From Erigeron canadensis (taxonomy: Eukaryota > Streptophyta > Magnoliopsida > Asterales > Asteraceae), in NCBI RefSeq assembly GCF_010389155.1, contig NC_057767.1:27809295-27873294 (forward strand): a stretch of 64,000 nt of DNA, in the 5' to 3' direction. The translations under genes were made by a program, and so were the position numbers. Under the pieces are notes generated by a model. The model saw only the letters and a list, made by a program, of their open reading frames with translations, searched no databases and was not told where the DNA came from. Shown piece by piece: positions 27,436 to 40,363 of the stretch. Numbering within the stretch: position 1 is the first letter of the stretch; each line of letters begins with the position of its first letter.

Positions 27436-29692
27436 TGTAACATCCTAATTATTTTTAGACCAATAAAAGTTAACATTTATTATAGTTTTGACATTAAAAT
27501 AGGTTCCTAGTATTTTATTTTTAAATTTGGGGTTAATTTAGTTGGAACTTTAACGGATAGTGAGTAAAATACCTATTAATTTTTGGAAGAAGGTGTGGTA
27601 TCTCCATGGAGTGCCAGCCACTCTTTTTTTGTGTGATTCACCATTTTTTTTAAGTATCTTCTTCGTGCTTGCTTGCTTCTTTTCTTTCTATTCCAATCAA
27701 ATTCTGATTCTTTTAACAACTCAATAATTCTTCAATGGTTAATAAGAATAATAATAATCTCCAATCACCTAAGAAATTAAAAAGTGGGGATTTGAGTTTG
27801 GTGGTGACGATGGACGGAAATTATGAAGGAGAAGGAAAAGAAATTGTTATTTGAATCTTTGATTTTATTCCAAAATCCCTTAAGGTAAAGACTTTCTAAC
27901 CTAATTTTGATTTATTTAAGAATTAGGTTCTTACTATTAATTGAATTGGGGAAATTTGGGGCTTTCTTTAAAATAAGTTAATTGCTTCAATAGAAGTTAG
28001 GGTTCTTGTAATTTAATCAAATTTAGGGTTTTTAGTTGGTCTGTATCAAGGTTTTGATGAATGTTAATGAGAAGAAAGAAATTGACAGATTATGTCTCTG
28101 ATTTTGTGACGAGTAAAACACCCCTATATCAGATTATTCAATTGTTGAATCCTAAAAAGAAAATGTAGTTATATGTGTTAAGTTGAAGTGACCACTAGAA
28201 TGAGTTTAAAATGTGGAGTAGAACTCGAGATATGAATTTTTAAAATCAGTGTGGTCATTCTGAATTTTTAGCAAAAACGATTTTGTATTAGTTTTTAAAA
28301 CGAGTATATCACACTAATAAGGGTCAAATATTGTGTTGGTCATTGAAGATAAAATGTACATAAATATGTTAAGTAGAAGTGGCCACTGGAATGAGGTCAA
28401 AATATGGTGTAGAACTCAAGTTATGTTCATTTGAAGTCAATAAGGTCAAAACTGTTTTGTTAATGAAAACAACAACAATATTAGTTTTTAAAACAACAAG
28501 AAGTCATCTTTGAAGGACAATTCACATATTAGTCACTAAATATAAAATGTAGGTTTATGTGTCATATAAATTTGGCCACTAGAATCAAGTAAAAAGAGTT
28601 AGTAGAACTTGAGTTATGCTCGTTTGAAAGTAGCCTAGTCAAATATAAAAATGAGGATTTTGTTATAAAAGTGAGTTTGACATTATGATAATGATATAAG
28701 ACATACATGTTATGTGAACCAACCCTAGATTAATATAAGATTGTAAATGATGGGTTGGGTGTTGAAATGCTAGTGATTATGGCAAGACGACTTAGTATGT
28801 GATTGATGATCTTATATGCATTTTTGATTTATTGCTAGGTTGAAAGCTTATATATATTGTGTTCTTGCGGTCATATAGATTGTTGATTGGTTGTCGCGGA
28901 GGAGGTGAGTTTTCTTGCATACTTATATATATGCCTTGGGTCAATTACCATATGATGGTGGATTCCGTGTGTGGTAATTGATTTGGTGTTAAGCCTAAGT
29001 AGTGGTCGTCTTTGATTACGGGCCTAAGTAGTGACCATAGTCCATGTGGGACATAGCTCATGTGGAGCATTGATATTGTTTATTAAGATTGTAACCATTT
29101 GCTTATATAGATCCATGTAATGCATTGCCACAAAGGTGAGTATTATAGATATGAAACGACGGTGCCATAGTCTATATGCAATAGACCTTTCTCCCTTGCC
29201 CTCCTTCGTGTGTATAAACGTATGCAAGATTATTCACTAAGCTTTGCTTACTTTTAGTTGTTTACCCTTTTTATAGGTTGTCTTGGTTGTGGAAACAATA
29301 TTTAAGGCTTTGAAGAATATTGAAGTAATAGCTATGACGGAAAAATGGTATTGATGCATAGAACCCGTAGTAGCCCTCTTGATCTTGGCTCATGATATGT
29401 CATTTTGGCAAAATTATTGTTAAGTCAACTGTTAGCTTCAAAGAGTTTTCGTTTACTTATAATAGGTCATTTGTAATACTAATATAGTGATTATGGTTAG
29501 ATGTATTTTGAAAAATTATTATCCGTAATAGGTTTTTGATGTCAATTTTACGAACTCATGCCGAAATTTCTAATTTTTGTGAGTTTTTTTTTATAACGAG
29601 TTTTGGAAAATGTATTTGTCTAGATTTATAATTGAGTTCATTCCTTTAAAAAAAAATCTTATAAAATGGTCGAGTCGAGTTTGGTCCTTTCA
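27436..29692 (+). mobile_element. Solo LTR of a Ty3/gypsy-type retrotransposon
   Basis: Begins TGTAACATCC and ends GGTCCTTTCA (5' TG...CA 3'), flanked by a perfect 5 bp TSD, TCATG, at 27431-27435 and 29693-29697. The TGTAACA(T/C)CC start is common in chromovirus LTRs of the Tekay/Del type. The 2,257-base unit has no gag-pol, primer-binding site or polypurine tract next to it, so the internal region was lost by LTR-LTR recombination. It holds three diverged copies of a roughly 190-base unit at about 28160-28680. Placement in a named lineage is inference. Confidence 0.85.
28160..28680 (+). repeat. Three diverged tandem units inside the solo LTR
   Basis: Segments starting near 28185, 28375 and 28570 each repeat the series GAAGTG(A/G)CCACT(A/G)GAATGAG (third copy TTGGCCACTAGAATCAAG), GTAGAACT(C/T)(G/A)AG(A/T)TATG and, after a gap, a T-rich block with AGTTTTTAAAAC. 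Confidence 0.65.
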
Positions 29693-29694
29693 TC

Positions 29695-29976
29695 ATGGCA
29701 GATCAAGTTGTGTTCGGTAGGATGGTTGATATCGATGCACTCAAGGAATCTTGGAACATCTGGGTTAAAATTGTCTTACTTTGCAAGCTGAAGTATAAGT
29801 ACAACCCAAAAATTATCCCATTCGAGTCCCTCGCTAATGAAGGAGGCGTTAGGAAAATCAATAACTTCGATATGGCTTCAATGAAGGAGATTAGATGTTT
29901 GTGGATCATAGACATAAAATCAACTTCTACAAAACCACTACTATTTGTCGATCCAATTATTTTGTGGATTTCTTGA
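29695..29976 (+). pseudogene. Short frame just 3' of the solo LTR, possibly RPA-like fragment
   Basis: A 93-residue frame whose ATG lies in the downstream copy of the TCATG TSD. It begins MADQVVFGRMVDIDAL, then W-N-I-W-V-K-I-V-L-L-C-K, faintly like the W-x-I-x-V-R-V-x-R-x-W opening strand of plant or Helitron RPA70 N-terminal OB folds. The similarity stops soon after, at about residue 45, and the remainder is not recognisable. More likely a relic of a Helitron RPA or host RPA gene than a working gene. Confidence 0.3.
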
Positions 29977-30736
29977 ATCCTTATAACTTTTTATACCATA
30001 CGTAGTTAACTACTTCCATGCATTGAACCAACCGTTTTAGCTTTCAGTTCACTAGAAAAAAGTGTATGCTGCAATCTTTAAAAATATAATGAATTGTGAT
30101 ATTAGATAGAACTAAAAAACACTTGTCAGATGGATGGGAAATCACTGTCAAATCATAGTCTTTGAAATTATATTTATGAAAAAAGTAAAAACCGATTTAT
30201 TTTCATAATTTTTATTTTATTTATTATTCTGTCATTTATTATACCATTGTGTAAGCATTTTAGATAAGGAATTGTTGATGACATGATGGTCAAAATAAAT
30301 ATTCTTTTTTCCTTTGTTAACAAATAATTAGTGTTTGATTATCTTGTATATCAATCAAGTTATCTACATATAAATGGTTAGATGAAGGTAGATAATATCC
30401 CAATTAGTTTAAAATTTTAAATTTTTATATATCATTAGTTTTTATAAATAAGTAAAGATAAAAACACATATTTTTTAGAATGTTGTTATTTTTGTTATTC
30501 CATTCTCTAATACCTATTGCTCGGTTGTTAGGTGTTAATTTATATTCCCGTATAGTTGTTTCTATACCTATTAACTGCGGATTGTGTGGCTTATTTTGAA
30601 AAACAGATTTCAAAAAACATCAAATTAATCACAACACTTAAAAAAATGGATTATGGTGAATAAGTCACCAGAGTTGGGTCTAAAGCCTTTATTATTATTT
30701 TTTAAAGATAACTTTTATTCAGAAATATTTAGTAAA
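29977..30736. other. Intergenic, no gene seen
   Basis: AT-rich spacer; nothing recognised. Confidence 0.55.
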
Positions 30737-31211
30737 TTAGGTTTTTGGCCCGTGCGTTGCACGACCTAAGTTAAATTTCTAACAAATAAAAGCTTAACAT
30801 AAAAGAAAACCTCAAGAGAAGAACGGACATAAATTTTTGTGAAGTTTTCATATCCTTAAACGTATAAACCACGGCAATCCTGGATACTGTTATTACATCT
30901 ATTATTAAAAACAGTTATATCTACAAACCATGTGGTTATAATAGTATTTTCATTCTCAAGTACGACACACCTTATCATGCATATATATAAGAAGATGTAT
31001 CATGTATTTATCAATCATTAATGTTAAAAAAATATGAATCGTAAGGAAAATGTATCATTGGATGATATCTTCCTTAATGTTAATGAAAGTTAAAATATTT
31101 AAAGAAAAATAAAAATATATATTTTTAGAATAGAATCTCAGCTAAAAGTAAATATTATTTTTATGGACTTATAAGAAGAACATATCTTATCATCATATGT
31201 ATATAAGAAGA
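30737..31211 (-). mobile_element. Candidate mini-Helitron, 5' end ambiguous
   Basis: The minus strand ends CCAAAAACCTAA before a host T (30736), preceded by a CGTGC-AAC-GCACG hairpin, a good Helitron 3' terminus. Two nearly identical possible 5' ends exist, TCTTCTTATATA at 30995 and at 31211, each after a host A. Confidence 0.4.
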
Positions 31212-31213
31212 TA

Positions 31214-33421
31214 TCTTTTAATATACTAAAAAAGACCGTTGTTCTAATAATTTATTAACCAATCACAGCTCTCGATTTTCTCCGGTTGATAAATTTAACC
31301 ATCTCACTCTTTATATAGTAAAGTTGTTTTGAAGGTCATACATTCTATGCATTTACATACTCTCTAATAACTTTTTTTAGATAAACAATCATTTTTTATA
31401 TAAAATGTAATAACTTGAATAAGACGGTAATAAAGACAACCACTACAGAAAGAAAAATAAAAAGAGCATCAATAACTATAACCTATTATCAACACATAAT
31501 AACATGTTTTGCTAAAAAATGTTGAAATGGAAGAGGCAATATGTAATCAGGGATTCCAGGTGCGCTTTCTATATGTGGACCTGGTTAAAAAAACATATTC
31601 ATGGAATTTGTTCACTCATTATTAAAAATTTGATGATACTTATTAAATTAATGAAGTTTTTATAAACAACTCATGTTGATACACGTGGATTAAAGATAGT
31701 TATAAGAAGAGAATATAATCACTTATTCATTATAAATTTAGTAATAAAAGTATAGTATGTGAACGTATTAAGGAAATCTTTTAAAATTTTTAATCATTTA
31801 ATTAATTAAAAAAAACCTAATAATTATTATTTAGATATATTATTATAGAGGTAAGTTATTTTGAGAACTCCTAAAAAAAAGAACTCAAGACTATTCTGGA
31901 CCACACATTTTTTTCCTCTTTCTCTCTCTTCAATTAAATAATAAAATTCACCCAAATCATTCAAAATGTTCTAACTCACAAACCGTAAATCGTTAGACGA
32001 AACAACAAGCATGGGTAGTCTTAAAATTTCGTCCTCTTTCATTAGAGATCCAATTCGATATACTTTTGACGACTTTTTAATTTTCGTTTTTCTTTTTGGT
32101 AGTCACACATAACTTACACATGTGTAGGCTGAACTTACACATGTGTAGGTTGAACAAAATTAAGATTCGGAACGGGCTTCGCCCTTAAGGATATTCATAA
32201 ACCAAAGCTAGTGGGGTGATAGGTCATAGAGGATGATAGGTCATAGGGGGTGACCAGTGAGGGGTGATCAACCTAACGGGCTCCGCCCTTAGCCGCTATT
32301 CCTCCGCCATGGACTAAAAAGGCTCCGTCCTTGGCTACCATGGCTCTGCCATGGATTGACGGGCTCCGCTCTTGACCTTCATTGTTGTGTACATATGTTC
32401 ATTTACTAATTTACATGTGAAAACAATGATCTTACACATGTGTAGGATGAACGCGATGGGAAAAAAAAACAAAAATTAAAAAGTCGTCAAGATTATATCG
32501 AATTGGATCTCTAATGAAAGAGGACGAAATTTTAAGACTACCTATGCTTTTTGTTTCGTCTAATGATTTACGGTTTGTGGGATAAAGCATTTTAAATGAT
32601 TTAGGTGAATTTTCTTATTTAATGGAAAGAGAGAAAATATAAGAAAATGAGTGGTCCAGAATTGTTCTCACGTTCTTTTTTATTTGTGAGTTCTCAAATA
32701 ACCCTTCATCTATTATTATATTAGTATTTGTATTAGTATTTGTAGAAAAAATCTCATTAGTTATACACTTTTTTGTATTAAAAGCACAATTTACAACAAA
32801 TGGTTACTTGAATAATAAATCCAAATCAATATAAACTCCATTCAAGATTCATTCTATCTTTCAATAAAAAAATAACAAAAAATTTTCTCCTTTTTTATAT
32901 ATTAGTTTTGCGTATGAATGTTTAAAGTTACAATTGTCACTCAAATTAACATCCTAATTGTTATCAATAAATATGAAAACAATCCTAATTGTTATCTAAT
33001 TAGTAATTATTATATGACAGGTGATTAAAAATAAACTTATTTGTGTTGTGGGCCTGCATCATGATCAAATACATATACTTGAATGTCAAGTATGATCACA
33101 AGTATGTATATAATTTAATTTTTAATTATCTTTTAAATTAATATCAAATTATGAGTACAATTGGTTTTAAAAATTTTATAATAGAAGTATTATTGTAGTA
33201 TGTGTCTTGTGAAATGACTACGACAAACAATTCCATCAGTATGTCTCAGCAAATAAAGACAGTGACGAACTTTTGATTATTGTACTACAACTTGCAAAGT
33301 ATAACACTTGGAGTCGTATATTTTTAAAATTATAAGCTTTTATTACTTACATGTATGAAGATATAATAATGATAATATCGTAAATCCCGTGTCTAGTGTT
33401 GAACACGGGTCTAAAATCTAG
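31214..33421 (+). mobile_element. Helitron (non-autonomous, about 2.2 kb)
   Basis: Starts TCTTTTAATATACTAAAAA after a host A and ends with a 7 bp stem hairpin (CCCGTGT...ACACGGG, 33385-33409), then TCTAAAATCTAG before a host T. The first 55 bases match well the 5' end of the Helitron at 36602-37677, independent support for the boundary. No Rep/helicase gene. A Mutator-type foldback element (31848-32710) is inserted in it, so part of its length is not its own. Confidence 0.65.
31848..32710. mobile_element. Foldback Mutator-like element (non-autonomous)
   Basis: Long terminal inverted repeats of about 255 bp (31848-32104 and 32455-32710), flanked by an exact TATTATTATA direct repeat (31838-31847 and 32711-32720), the 9-10 bp TSD expected for Mutator. 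The arms share ACAAACCGTAAATC(G/A)TTAGA and TTTCATTAGAGATCCAATTC. The interior is GC-rich, with four variants of CGGGCTCCGCCCTT and three copies of CTTACACATGTGTAGG, and codes for nothing recognisable. Confidence 0.85.
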
Positions 33422-33690
33422 TATGATTACATGGTATTACCACCAATTTAATTCAAAATAACAATTCAATTACTTACATGCTCTACATCGAATGAATAGG
33501 TATAACCTAGCTAATAGATATTAATATATGTAATGTAATGAGATTGTATGGAAAATTAGAAGTTACATAAAATAATACTTATTAGTTAAATATAGTAATA
33601 AAATTAAATAAGTAAACTTGAAAGTTGAGAGAATAAAAAAATACTTATATAAAAACAACTATATCTATTGTAAAAGCAAACACTTAACAT
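33422..33690. other. AT-rich spacer
   Basis: Right flank of the Helitron; nothing recognised. Confidence 0.5.
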
Positions 33691-33693
33691 AAA

Positions 33694-33790
33694 ACACTTG
33701 ATAGTCTAATGGTTCGGCCATTTAATATTCCTTTTGTAACACGTCGCCGGTTCGAGACCATTTTGGTTGTTCGCTCTTGAACTTTTAGTA
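33694..33790 (+). mobile_element. tRNA-like head of a SINE (fragment)
   Basis: Pol III A box TAGTCTAATGG (33702-33712) and a perfect B box GGTTCGAGACC (33749-33759), 36 bases apart. The flanks do not fold into a tRNA acceptor stem, and no tail or TSD is clear, so this is a SINE head or a pseudo-tRNA rather than a tRNA gene. Confidence 0.45.
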
Positions 33791-34169
33791 TTTTTAATTC
33801 ATAAGCTATATATGTATATGTGGCCAATGTGGTGTCTGCTTACGCGTCGATATCTAGAGACAATCAATGTGACCAACTATTACTATTCTTCTTTCTATTC
33901 TTATACTTAAAAAAAAGCTTTATTATTTAGATGGGTCTAGGCAAGCCCTTTGAAAACCCATATTTATCACCATCCATTTAGTTGAGATGATCTATCTGAA
34001 AGATATTTAGGCTCATCCAAAATGACTGGCCCATTTAAATTAGGATCAGCAATTGTCTTACATAGAAGGGGCATGTTTTATAAATCCTCCACCGTGCCGG
34101 GGGACCAAGCAGGGCATAGCTAGCGGCATAGGAGCCGACTCGATCACATTTTTGTTATACACCATCAAA

Positions 34170-34988
34170 CAGTGCCGTCTCTGAAGATTTATGGATCTAG
34201 TCCGAGAAAAAAAAAGGCTCCTAAGCTAAGTTTAACAAATTATATAAAATTAATTAACAATAAAAAATTAATCTGTTAGACGATTAATAATTTAATAGTT
34301 AAATTTGAATTTTAAACAATTTAAGATTATGCTAAAATCTAAAATATAAATCTAAAACATAAATAAAATTCAAATAGGTTCAAAATAATATAAAAAAAAT
34401 CTTAGAAAAACAATAACCAACAAACTGCTATGCTATTGTCTTTTTAAATAACATATGAGAAAAATAAATATGTGATTGTCATGTAACTAAATTTAAGTAT
34501 AAAACACTTCACTACTAATTTTTTTAATCTTTTTTGTATAATAAATAAATGATTGGGCTCTACGTTTTATGAATTAAGAAAATTAAGATATGAGGGTTTT
34601 ATATCTTAGCTTAGGTACATGACAACCATATATTTTCATTCCTCTAAATATATACATGTATTGTTTACAATAAATGAGAAAAATGACTACTTACGTTGTC
34701 ATTAAAAAAATGGTAGACAATGAAGTGACAATGGACGATTTGACTGCCCAGTTCTGATATATTGTACTGAATAACCTTTTTTCTATTCATAAAAGTATGT
34801 GAGTAGTTTTTGTATGCGGTTTAAATTATATTCTATAATTTTAGATTATTGTTATAATTTATAATGGACTTAGTTAATTACATTTACGAATACATAACTT
34901 TTTATATATATAACATTACAAATAAAAAAATTCGGACCCCCTTAAAAACCGGGTCTCGGCCGGTCGGCCATCATCTAAGCCGGCCTTG
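34170..34988. mobile_element. hAT-type non-autonomous element
   Basis: Left end CAGTGCCGTCTCTGA; right end on the other strand CAAGGCCGGCTTAGA, an imperfect terminal inverted repeat with the C-A-G-x-G start common in hAT. An 8 bp TSD, CCATCAAA / CCATAAAA (7 of 8), flanks it at 34162-34169 and 34989-34996. The 819-base interior is AT-rich and non-coding. Confidence 0.65.
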
Positions 34989-34996
34989 CCATAAAA

Positions 34997-36601
34997 CGTG
35001 TTTTACAATACTATACATTATAATAATATAATTAAAAAATATTTGTTAATGTACGGTAAAAAAATATGGTGTACAAACCACTTCTCTATACGAAAGTAAC
35101 GAAAGTCACAAAGCTACAATGAAATCCAAAACCTTTTATTATGATTCATTTAATTAACCATAAAACCACCATGTATGAATTGTACAAAATTGTAAGAATA
35201 AGAGCCTAATCTATGCTATGTAAATTATTAAAAGTTATTGTCTTATCGAATCTTTATTCCTGTATGCCTTATTTGAAATCGTTTATCCATATTCCATTGA
35301 ATGTGTTTTTTCATGTGCTTCAAAAATATGCAGTTAGGTTTCCATTGTTAATTTGGTTATTGTTTTGCTAATTTAAAATTGTTATACTAATTATGTAATT
35401 TTATAAGGGTGAACTATGAAACTATTTATCATTCAAATTGTTATATTGTTTGACGTTTGTTTTTCAATTGTTTATTAGGAGTAAGATATATGAAAGGATT
35501 TTTGTAAAGAATATCATAATTTCGGTTAATGGTATTACGGAAATTAGAAATGTGGTTAATTACCTCTAATTCTTTGATGGTGTATGGAGTCCTTACTATG
35601 GACATTTATTTTAGAAAGATATTATATTCTCTGTTGCTTTCAAGGAAATTTGTTTTGCCTCCATCAAGTGGATTTGTCACTACCTCTTAGAAACAAATTA
35701 TTCACCATCATATCATAATTTCAAAGAGGAAACAAGGACTCGTAAAAAGAAACGAACATATGAGCAATAACAAGAACCCGTAATTGAGTTGTTGTATTCT
35801 ATTTAGCCTAACTAGATATACGTTATCTTTACGGGAATAAATCTCTTTGTAGGATCCTTAATAGCTGTAGTCTCTCATGCAATATGACGACAGTGAACAT
35901 ATAGATGAAAATATTGTAATGAGGTTCGTCTTATCAAGCAAAGTAAGTTGACATCGTTTATAGAAGTCGTTTACTTGACCTTAATTTGTACTATATGCTT
36001 CTTTCTATATCTCGTTGGTCCCAATTTCCAGCTAAGTCAAAAGGCATTTTGACCAAGTTGGGAATTGTTTTATTGCTACGTACTTAAAAGGATAATCATG
36101 TGTGAATGTTTAGCTTTGTCATTTTATTTTATATTTTTTACAATTTAACACACAATAACTAAAAATCACATGATTTTAAAAAAAAAACAATATAAGAAAG
36201 AAACAAACGGACCTACACCCTCTTCCTTCGCAAGTCACTTAATAGAAGGTCTAAACCGATAACCCGGCCTAAGTGACGGGGCTGTGCCAACGGAGTCATA
36301 AACCGAGGACTAGTCAGTTTCAAACGACGAGCACAGCTGGGAGCCATCTAATGAGCCTAGTACGACTTGTTTGGTCACACACTGACGCTCGCATCCAACT
36401 TTTTTATCTTCATATTGTAACAAATTAATGTGTTTGTTGCCCTCATAATAACATAGTATGATACAAAAGTCATGTTTTCATAGCACATCCTGATATCCTT
36501 TAACCATAACTTTTCGTTTAACTATTTAAAACATAATTAAATTACACAACTACCGAAGTTATATAAAATAAAATATTGGTATGTTGGAATTTAAATAAAT
36601 A
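34997..36601. other. Intergenic, no gene seen
   Basis: About 1.6 kb. A GC-richer patch at 36215-36390 stands out from its surroundings but codes for nothing I recognise. Confidence 0.5.
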
Positions 36602-37677
36602 CTAGATATTAGACCCGTATTAAATACACGTGTTTTATAATATTATTAATATAAGAATTGTTATATGGAAAAAAAAAATACTTATACGTCAAATATAAAT
36701 ATATTAAAAAATTTTTTTTGAGATATTCAAATGTAAATACTTAATGCTAAATCATAGGTGTATGTTATAACAAATATTCTTCTATATAAACTTTTTTAAA
36801 TAACACTATCTTAATTTTGATTATACAATTGTAAGAAATAAGGTCTTGACCATGATACAACTATATAAAAAAAAAAAGACAAATATATGAGTGAACTGGA
36901 AATTTCAAAGTTTAATATACAATTGAAAAATTAAATTAAATTAGTATACTATAAAAACACATGTTGTCATCAATTTTTCACACAACTCATAATAAAAATA
37001 AAAGCTGAAATACATAAAACATTTTTTTTTATCTAAAAAACCATACACTAAAAATGAAAAACGACTATATATCTACATATATAGGATTTTAATAGTCAGA
37101 TAATAATATGATTATAGATACATTCGGATAAATTTCAATAGTCACATAATCAATTCATAGCAACTAAAAATAATTTGAAAGATGATAATGATACTTACGA
37201 TAGATATAAACACATATATTTGTTTCTGCAACTAGGGATGCATGCTTGATTTATTCTGGCGTATGTATGCAAATGGTTGCTTTTAATTTTGCTTTCAAGA
37301 ATAAATGGATGATATAGATATACTCATACATGCATATTAATCACACTTTAAGCGCAGAACAAATATATCTTTTATAAATCTAGAGGTTATCTACTCAATT
37401 AATTTAAGTATATCAACCTACTAAAAAATATTAATTAAAATTGAGAGATAAAAAAGTGAAACTCACTCTAAGATATTGATGCGAATTGAATAACTTTGTT
37501 AGTATATTGATATCAATCGATAGATTATTAATTATTTAATATTTAATATTAATAATAAAATCTTTAAATAATTAATAGAATTAAATAATGACATCATCAA
37601 ATCTTAATTTCATTAAATTGATCTTTGTGATTAGTTAATAAGCTATTAGGTCAGTTATCTTTTAGTATATATAAAGA
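36602..37677 (-). mobile_element. Helitron (non-autonomous, 1.1 kb)
   Basis: On the minus strand it starts TCTTTATATATACTAAAAG after a host A (37678) and ends CACGTGTATTTAATACGGG, then TCTAATATCTAG before a host T (36601). Its 5' 55 bases resemble the Helitron at 31214 and share CTAATA.(C/T)TTATTAAC(T/C)AATCACA; the 3' ends share CGGGTCTAA.ATCTAG. No coding frame. Confidence 0.65.
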
Positions 37678-40363
37678 TAAAGATATTTGCATGTCTATTA
37701 AATTTACATCACGGGTTTACGAGATAGATTGATCAAACGTATATGGGTACAAGATTATACCCATGCGGATGAAATTTGTAAGTATTTACCCGTCTAAAAC
37801 ACATTGTCATATCCTTAATTAGACCACGAATGAAATATGTTAGGCTGTTAGAAGGGAAACACACATAGTTCTTCACTTGTAAACATTCAAAATCGTGCAT
37901 CCCAAATCCACCCAAATATTCAAAAAAAATATATAATAGTTCAAGGAATAAGTTTATCACACTATAAATTATGTTGGTTCCCACTCATTTGCACACCATG
38001 CACCACGTCTCCAAGTGGCACCGCTTCAATTCGACCCCTTGCACCATATTTCTTGGATAAATTTAGGAACCTTGCAATCTATAAATTTATTCTTATTTCT
38101 CAACCAGTATCGCAACTGTAAAATGTGACGGGGATTGTGGCGGTAACGAGTCCAGTATAATATTTTAAAGGATAAAAGATTAATAGTGTAATTTAATTAT
38201 TAATGATAAAAGAGTAAGATGATTTGAAAATTTTTTTAAGGATGCTTGGTGAAATATTTTAAGTGATACTAAGTAAAAATATTATATAGCATAAATAAGG
38301 GATAACATTTTAAACATTTTTCTTATGTAACTTTCAAAATAATGATGTTTTTTATAATAAGTGGTATAGATATTAATGAAATGAAATGGATGTTAAATAT
38401 TATTAATGATTTTTTTAAGAAAAAAATATTAAAAGTTTATGAACATCTAGAACACAAAATTTATTGTAGTTGATAAAATTATGGACCTCTTTGAAATTAT
38501 TAAATTTTTTTTCAAACCTTTTAAGTTTATATATGACATACATACTTAGAATTATAAGAAAATCCACTACTTTCGTATAGTTAATTATGGATTCAAATCT
38601 CGTAAAATACAATGGCATTGTTTTTTCGTTGGTCGGTCGAGTAGCGACATTAGTATACACCTTAATCATATAAGGGTAGATGTGAATATGTAAATTCCAC
38701 TACTTCTCACAAGGTTCAAGATATGAAATATTTCAAGAAAAAAAACTCACATATTTATCACTACAAAAGTCGAACCCAAAATGTGTGTTAATAGTTATCT
38801 CTTTTATTAAAGAAAATATAATAGATGCTATAATAATCAGTAGATAAACAAAAAACAAAAACAGTTTGAATATACAATGAGCTCTTAATTAGTCTTGTAT
38901 TGGATTTGAATTTACATATTCACATTTAATTATCAATTTAAAATTTGAACTATTAAAGATTAACATAATTTAATCGGGATACGATTTAATGGAAGTTGGG
39001 CTCAAGTGTTGGACCAAGTATTGGATTTGTAGACGAACAGCCTATACACTCAGACTGGGCCCTAGGGCATGGGGCATGCAAAATTTTACATGGATCCGGG
39101 TGAAAGCTTGTGACTTTGTGTAGTTATATATTTGTATTCAATCCATTCAATTTTAATACTTTAAAAAGCAAAGCGTTTACATGTCTACATATATAAAGAT
39201 CGACACATAGTGCTTACCATACTTAAAAAGCGGTTAGTGACAAACTAGTTGCATGAGTATCAACTTGCAGTCATAAATTAAACTAACGGTATAATAATAG
39301 AAAATATAATAAACTGGTTTGAGAAGGTATGTTACTCGAGAATGACATACAGTTGATTAGATCTCAAGAGAAAGACGGAAATTCGGAAGAATATTTGAGT
39401 TCGATTAGAAGAGGGTAACTTGAAATTACAATTCGTTGATCCTAGAAATTTAAATAATTAAAATAGAGATCTTATTATTTCTAGATTATCCCCACAAAGT
39501 GATATTCCTTCTTCAAACTTTCATTAAAAAGAAGTTCACGTTCAACGAATGATGTTATTTGGTCATACATACCCTTACACATAGTTACATCTCTAACACA
39601 TAACCTTTTCAAAAATAATGAACTAACATGGTATATCGATATGCAATTATATTTAATTTATGTTTAAATAATTTCCTGTTTCAGTAGTAGTGGGCATGGC
39701 AGAAATTATTGATTTATAAATTTATAATCATTTAAACTTTAACTAATAATATAAGTAACAATGAAGTAATAATACAGATACTTTTGTGATGACTTTGAAT
39801 TATGTCAATTTGTAATTTTATATGAAAACAAAATGAAACTGGTATTCAAATAAATAGAAATGTAAGTTCGATCAAGTTTTTTATATGTATCTTTATCGCA
39901 GAGATTTGTTTGAAGTATATGTACTAGTGTTGGTTGGATGTGGGGGGCCGGCCAAGCCGGCTGACTGACACACGAACCTCGTGTGTGCCGTGCTAAACGT
40001 AGGTACATATCAGTATAATGTCGATGTAATTACTAAACTGTAAAATTGTTAAACAATTTAAAATAAGGAAGGATAGATATTGTATGCGTTATTGCATTTC
40101 ATTATAAGCTCTTTTTTTTTTTTTTGAAAGAACTCCAAATCTCGTCAGTAATAATCACATTTATAAAATAACTATAACGTGTCAATGTTTACAATGTTCA
40201 ACCGGGTAAATGATCGATATAAAATATGTACAAACCTTTTACATTAATACTTTTTTTTGGCGATCAACCGCTTTATGGGCAGCTTGAAATCGTCACTGGT
40301 GAAACTCCGTAGCCACAATTTACATAAATAAGTTCAACAAATATATATAAAAATTATGGAAAA
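37678..40363. other. Intergenic, no gene seen
   Basis: About 2.7 kb without a recognisable gene. A GGCCGGCCAAGCCGG / CACACGAACCTCGTGTG patch near 39943-39988 has short palindromes only. Confidence 0.5.

Noticed and set aside
33702..33759. Possible tRNA gene with good A and B boxes
   Set aside because: No acceptor or anticodon stem can be formed; better explained as a SINE head.
39805..40008. 67-codon minus-strand frame with GGCCGG-rich start
   Set aside because: No recognisable domain, poor start context, and composition set by short palindromes.
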